Source: an uncultured Bacteroidales bacterium (GTDB taxonomy: Bacteria; Bacteroidota; Bacteroidia; Bacteroidales; UBA932). Taken from it: a stretch of DNA of 8,882 nt. Location of the stretch: contig CAMFSN010000061.1 in NCBI GenBank assembly GCA_945983015.1, positions 1 to 8,882 on the forward strand, in the 5' to 3' direction. Within the stretch, counting starts at the first letter, position 1, and the number at the start of each line of letters is the position of its first letter. Shown here one piece after another: positions 5,770-8,882 of this stretch. The notes beneath the pieces were generated by a model. It searched no databases. It was not told the DNA's origin and saw only the letters and a program-made list of their open reading frames with translations. Both the position numbers and the translations under genes were made by a program.

Positions 5770-7716
5770 TTAGTCTTTGTAGTTTCTTGTTTTCACTTCA
5801 ATAAATTCATACTTGAGAGGCTCGATATGGCGCTCAGGCTCAATACCTTGGCCCTTCCACTCCCAAGCGGCTACGTGCATAAAGTGCTGGTCGTCACGCT
5901 TGGCCTCACCTTCTTCGGTCTGACTCTCTACACGGAAGTGGCCACCGCAGGATTCTTTTCTCTCCAGGGCGTCACGGGCCATAAGTTTGCCAATCTCAAA
6001 GAAGTCTTCCAGACGAAGTGCCTTCTCAAGCTCCTGATTGAACTCGAACTGAGTACCTGTTACCTTTACATTCTCGTAGAAATACTTCTGGAGTTTCTCT
6101 ATCTCCTCGATAGCCTTCTTCAAGCCTTCCTCGTCACGGGCCATTCCCACGTATTCCCACATAATGTGGCCGAGTTGCTTGTGAATGGCATCCACAGGCT
6201 CTGTTCCGTTAATGGAGAAGAGTCTTTCAATCCTTTCCTGAACTGACTTTTCAGCCTCGGCGAACTCGACTCTGTTTATATCGGTCTTAGGCTCTGCGAA
6301 TTTCTTAGAGAGGTAGTCTCCTATGGTTACAGGCAGAATGAAGTAACCGTCGGCCAGACCCTGCATAAGAGCTGAAGCTCCAAGACGGTTTCCACCGTGG
6401 TCTGAGAAGTTGGCCTCACCTATGGCATAAAGTCCAGGGATGGTGGTCTGCAGATCGTAATCTACCCAGATACCACCCATAGTGTAGTGGATGGCCGGAT
6501 ATATCATCATAGGCTCCTCCCAAGGTGATGTGGCGGTAATCTTCTCGTACATATCGAAGAGGTTTCCATATCGCTCTGCCACTTTCTGATGTCCCAGACG
6601 GGCTATGGCATCGGAGAAATCCAGGAAGACTGCCTTTCCGGTCTCATTCACTCCGAAACCTGCATCACATCTCTCCTTAGCGGCACGGGAAGCCACGTCA
6701 CGAGGAACGAGGTTACCGAATGCAGGATAACGACGCTCGAGATAGTAATCCCTGTCCTCTTCAGGAATCTGGGAAGCCTTAATCTCTTTCTTACGAAGTT
6801 TCTCCACGTCTTCCAGTTTCTTAGGAACCCATATTCTACCATCGTTACGCAGAGACTCTGACATAAGGGTCAGCTTACACTGCTGCTCTCCGTGTACAGG
6901 AATACAGGTAGGGTGGATCTGAGCGAAGCAAGGATTGGCAAAATAAGCTCCCTTCTTCCAGCACTGAACTGCGGCAGAGCCGTTACTGTTCATAGCATTG
7001 GTAGAGAGGAAATAGGCATTGCCATAACCTCCGGTAGCGATGACTACGGCGTGTGCTCCGAATCTCTCGAGTTGGCCTGTCACCAGGTTACGGGCTATGA
7101 TACCCTTGGCCTCACCGTTTATAAGTACCAGGTCGAGCATCTCGTAACGTGGGTAACTCTTCACGGTACCGGCAGCTATCTGGCGATTAAGAGCGGCATA
7201 AGCACCCAAAAGCAGCTGCTGTCCGGTTTGTCCCCTGGCATAGAAAGTACGACTTACCTGAACGCCACCAAAAGAACGATTGGAAAGATATCCGCCGTAC
7301 TCGCGGGCAAAAGGAACGCCCTGAGCGGCGCACTGATCTATGATGGCGGCACTTACCTCTGCAAGGCGATATACATTGGCCTCACGTGAGCGGTAGTCTC
7401 CTCCCTTGATGGTGTCATAGAACAGACGATAGATGGAATCGTTATCATTCTGATAGTTCTTGGCAGCGTTGATACCACCCTGTGCGGCGATGGAGTGCGC
7501 GCGACGAGGGGAATCACTGATGCAGAAAACCTTGACATTATACCCGAGTTCTCCGAGAGTGGCAGCTGCAGAAGCGCCACCCAAACCGGTGCCTACTACG
7601 ATAATCTCTAGTTTTCTTTTGTTGTTAGGGCTGACAAGATGGATTTCTGACTTATGCTTGGTCCATTTCTCGGCCAATGGTCCGTCAGGAATTTTAGAAT
7701 TAAGTTTATCTGCCAT
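5770..7716 (-). CDS. sdhA: Succinate dehydrogenase/fumarate reductase flavoprotein subunit
   Basis: This is the catalytic subunit interconverting succinate and fumarate at a covalently bound FAD, on the cytoplasmic face of the inner membrane. The 648-residue length fits the Bacteroidetes type. The FAD Rossmann motif is VVGTGLGG (40-47). His74 in AHSIAAQGG is the expected covalent flavin attachment site. Active-site elements are HPT (268-270), SESLRNDGR (286-294), PRDVASR (338-344, with Arg339 as the likely catalytic arginine), AIHYTMGG (408-415) and HGGNRLGA (440-447). The C-terminal KESCGGHFR (587-595) is also family-typical. Arginine codons I sampled are mostly CGT/CGC, unlike the AGA/AGG-rich flanking genes, which fits high expression. 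The usual upstream sdhC (cytochrome b) is absent; ruvB ends 23 bases upstream. I found no TAnnTTTG promoter in that gap. The frdA name is equally suitable. Confidence 0.97.
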   Translation of the reverse strand: MADKLNSKIPDGPLAEKWTKHKSEIHLVSPNNKRKLEIIVVGTGLGGASAAATLGELGYNVKVFCISDSPRRAHSIAAQGGINAAKNYQNDNDSIYRLFYDTIKGGDYRSREANVYRLAEVSAAIIDQCAAQGVPFAREYGGYLSNRSFGGVQVSRTFYARGQTGQQLLLGAYAALNRQIAAGTVKSYPRYEMLDLVLINGEAKGIIARNLVTGQLERFGAHAVVIATGGYGNAYFLSTNAMNSNGSAAVQCWKKGAYFANPCFAQIHPTCIPVHGEQQCKLTLMSESLRNDGRIWVPKKLEDVEKLRKKEIKASQIPEEDRDYYLERRYPAFGNLVPRDVASRAAKERCDAGFGVNETGKAVFLDFSDAIARLGHQKVAERYGNLFDMYEKITATSPWEEPMMIYPAIHYTMGGIWVDYDLQTTIPGLYAIGEANFSDHGGNRLGASALMQGLADGYFILPVTIGDYLSKKFAEPKTDINRVEFAEAEKSVQERIERLFSINGTEPVDAIHKQLGHIMWEYVGMARDEEGLKKAIEEIEKLQKYFYENVKVTGTQFEFNQELEKALRLEDFFEIGKLMARDALERKESCGGHFRVESQTEEGEAKRDDQHFMHVAAWEWKGQGIEPERHIEPLKYEFIEVKTRNYKD

Positions 7717-7739
7717 TTCTATAAATAATTAGTATTGTT

Positions 7740-8765
7740 TCAAAACAAAAGTTCACCTTCTGAAGAGTCGCTCGCGTGCTCCACTCCCAGATGCCTGTAT
7801 GCCAAATCTGTAGCAATCCTTCCCCTCTGCGTTCTCACCAAAAAGCCTTCTTTTATAAGGAAAGGCTCATACACTTCCTCGAAAGTCCCCTGGTCCTCCC
7901 CTATCGCCGTGGCTATGGTGTTAGCGCCTACGGGACCTCCCTTGAAGTTATTTATTATGGTACTGAGTATCCTGTTATCTATGGAGTCCAATCCCCTCTT
8001 GTCTATCTTCAACTTATCCAAGGCATATCGGGCTATCTGAATGTCTATGTGTCCGTCCCCCATTACCTGGGCAAAGTCCCTTACCCTTCGAAGCAGAGAA
8101 TTCGCGATACGTGGAGTTCCACGGCTTCTCATAGCTATCTCCTTAGCGGCAGAAGGCTCGATTTCTACCTTCAGAATAGCCGCACTTCTGCTCACTATCC
8201 TGCTCAGGTCCTCAATATCGTAGTATTCCAGGGCACAGGTAATTCCGAAACGGGCCCTCAGAGGAGCTGTCAGAAGACCGCTTCTGGTAGTGGCTCCCAC
8301 CAGCGTGAAAGGATTCAGGGCTATACGCACGGAACGCGCTCCAGGGCCCTTATCTATCATTATATCTATGACAAAATCCTCCATTGCGGAGTAGAGATAC
8401 TCCTCCACCTCGGGACTGAGTCTGTGAATCTCATCTATGAAAAGTACGTCCCCGCTTTCCAGAGAGGTCAACAGCCCTGCCAAATCCCCTGGTTTATCCA
8501 ACACCGGACCTGAAGTAATCTTCAGATTCACCCCCATCTCATTAGCTATAATATGTGCCAATGTAGTCTTTCCCAAGCCTGGAGGCCCGTGGAAAAGAGT
8601 ATGGTCGAGAGACTCCCCTCTCAGTTTTGCCGCCTGAATATAAATATGCAGATTAGACACAATCTCCCTTTGACCCGTGAATTCTCCCAGGTCCTGTGGT
8701 CGGATAATTCCATCTAAATCCTTATCTTTGCTTTCGATGGCGCTATGAGGGTTAAAATCCGGCAT
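7740..8765 (-). CDS. ruvB: Holliday junction branch migration ATPase RuvB
   Basis: RuvB is the hexameric AAA+ motor that pumps DNA through the RuvA-bound Holliday junction. The 341 residues hold Walker A GPPGLGKTT (60-68), Walker B LFIDEIHR (108-115), the sensor 1 region GATTR (157-161), the PLRARFG arginine-finger region (168-174) and sensor 2 RGTPRIAN (215-222). A C-terminal winged-helix domain begins around 260 and includes GEDQGTFEEVYEP (289-301) and RTQRGR (311-316). A short acidic tail (ASDSSEGELLF) follows the last conserved helix. The start codon is preceded by an AGGGATGG purine stretch and a candidate promoter about 26 bases upstream. sdhA begins 23 bases after the stop with no terminator between them, so an operon with sdhA and sdhB is possible even though the functions are unrelated. 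Confidence 0.97.
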   Translation of the reverse strand: MPDFNPHSAIESKDKDLDGIIRPQDLGEFTGQREIVSNLHIYIQAAKLRGESLDHTLFHGPPGLGKTTLAHIIANEMGVNLKITSGPVLDKPGDLAGLLTSLESGDVLFIDEIHRLSPEVEEYLYSAMEDFVIDIMIDKGPGARSVRIALNPFTLVGATTRSGLLTAPLRARFGITCALEYYDIEDLSRIVSRSAAILKVEIEPSAAKEIAMRSRGTPRIANSLLRRVRDFAQVMGDGHIDIQIARYALDKLKIDKRGLDSIDNRILSTIINNFKGGPVGANTIATAIGEDQGTFEEVYEPFLIKEGFLVRTQRGRIATDLAYRHLGVEHASDSSEGELLF

Positions 8766-8791
8766 TTTCCATCCCTAAAAATAAAATCATA

Positions 8792-8799
8792 CAAATATA
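8792..8799 (-). promoter_or_regulatory. Candidate -7 promoter element for ruvB
   Basis: On the minus strand TATATTTG matches the Bacteroidetes -7 consensus TAnnTTTG exactly. It predicts a transcript start near 8787 and a leader of about 20 bases before the ruvB ATG at 8765. No TTG or TTTG -33 element is present at the usual distance; that region is only A-rich, so the promoter call is weaker than the two in the ybeY/tonB region. Confidence 0.5.
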
Positions 8800-8836
8800 A
8801 TTGATTTAATTTAATTTTTGTTGTTTTTGTTTAGGC

Positions 8837-8853
8837 TGTGGAAATGTGGATAA
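8837..8853 (-). promoter_or_regulatory. DnaA box (perfect) with a degenerate neighbour
   Basis: TTATCCACA on the minus strand (8845-8853) is the exact DnaA box consensus. Directly beside it, 8837-8845 reads ATTTCCACA on the same strand, matching 7 of 9 positions, so the two TCCACA cores are 8 bases apart and share orientation. An AT-rich tract (about 8776-8830) lies next to them. The pair sits about 40 bases upstream of the ruvB -7 element. It could be part of an origin that continues beyond the window, a DnaA-regulated promoter element, or a chance match. Confidence 0.55.
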
Positions 8854-8882
8854 CTTTAAATCTTCATTGAAAGTCAAGTTTT

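Larger units (their letters stand above)
8766..8882. other. AT-rich intergenic region upstream of ruvB
   Basis: This 117-base stretch at the right edge holds no convincing open frame. It contains the ruvB -7 candidate, an AT-rich tract with near-repeats (TTTTTGTTG followed by TTTTTGTTT at about 8816-8831), and the DnaA-box pair. What lies beyond 8882 is unknown, so whether it is a short promoter region or the edge of a larger non-coding region cannot be told. Confidence 0.6.

Noticed and set aside
5766..5771. AAGGAG as a Shine-Dalgarno site for sdhB
   Set aside because: It touches the start codon with no spacer, so it is unlikely to work in the standard way; coupling to sdhA translation is more probable.
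7381..7390. CTCACGTGAG, a second CACGTG-centred palindrome considered as a parS site
   Set aside because: Only the inner ten bases are symmetrical; the outer GTT/AAC arms of parS are missing, and it encodes ordinary SdhA residues.
8109..8122. CGTGGA-GT-TCCACG inverted repeat resembling part of parS
   Set aside because: The centre is not CACGTG, and the bases are the codons of the conserved RuvB sensor 2 motif RGTPR.
7776..8513. A 245-codon open frame on the plus strand opposite ruvB
   Set aside because: It overlaps the well-supported ruvB throughout, resembles no known family and has no promoter or ribosome binding site.

Overview
The window looks like a chromosomal housekeeping segment from a Bacteroidota bacterium, most likely Bacteroidales. 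The protein types fit: a Bacteroidetes-style SdhA/SdhB pair, a short TonB with a proline and acid-rich linker, and YbeY and HflX of the Bacteroidetes type. Three promoter candidates match the Bacteroidetes -7 consensus TAnnTTTG, and clear Shine-Dalgarno sequences are scarce. I cannot assign a genus. I see no mobile element, tRNA, rRNA, CRISPR array or phage gene, and no gene-free stretch longer than about 120 bases.

Layout. Positions 1-2944 hold a minus-strand operon in the order ybeY, mnmG, ruvA (rRNA maturation, tRNA U34 modification, Holliday-junction processing). The first codons of a further gene run off the left edge. A 103-base divergent intergenic region (2945-3047) has two back-to-back promoters, one for ybeY and one for the plus-strand tonB-family gene. 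That gene ends in a strong hairpin terminator which overlaps the upstream candidate start codon of hflX, so the hflX start is moved to 3802. hflX runs tail to tail, 2 bases apart, into a minus-strand block ruvB - sdhA - sdhB. A right-edge intergenic region (8766-8882) carries the ruvB promoter candidate and a perfect DnaA box.

Function. RuvA and RuvB are the two halves of the branch-migration motor and are encoded about 7 kb apart in separate operons. SdhA and SdhB are the catalytic flavoprotein and iron-sulfur subunits of succinate dehydrogenase/fumarate reductase. Their usual partner gene for the membrane cytochrome b subunit (sdhC/frdC) is not in front of sdhA; ruvB is there instead. SdhB also carries a probable 12-residue insertion next to its [2Fe-2S] loop.

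I find no new multi-gene system. The most notable signals are a perfect 16-base parS-type palindrome inside mnmG (920-935), a consensus DnaA box with an adjacent AT-rich tract at the right edge, the missing sdhC, and the SdhB insertion. The parS site and DnaA box together suggest, but do not prove, that the segment lies near the replication origin.
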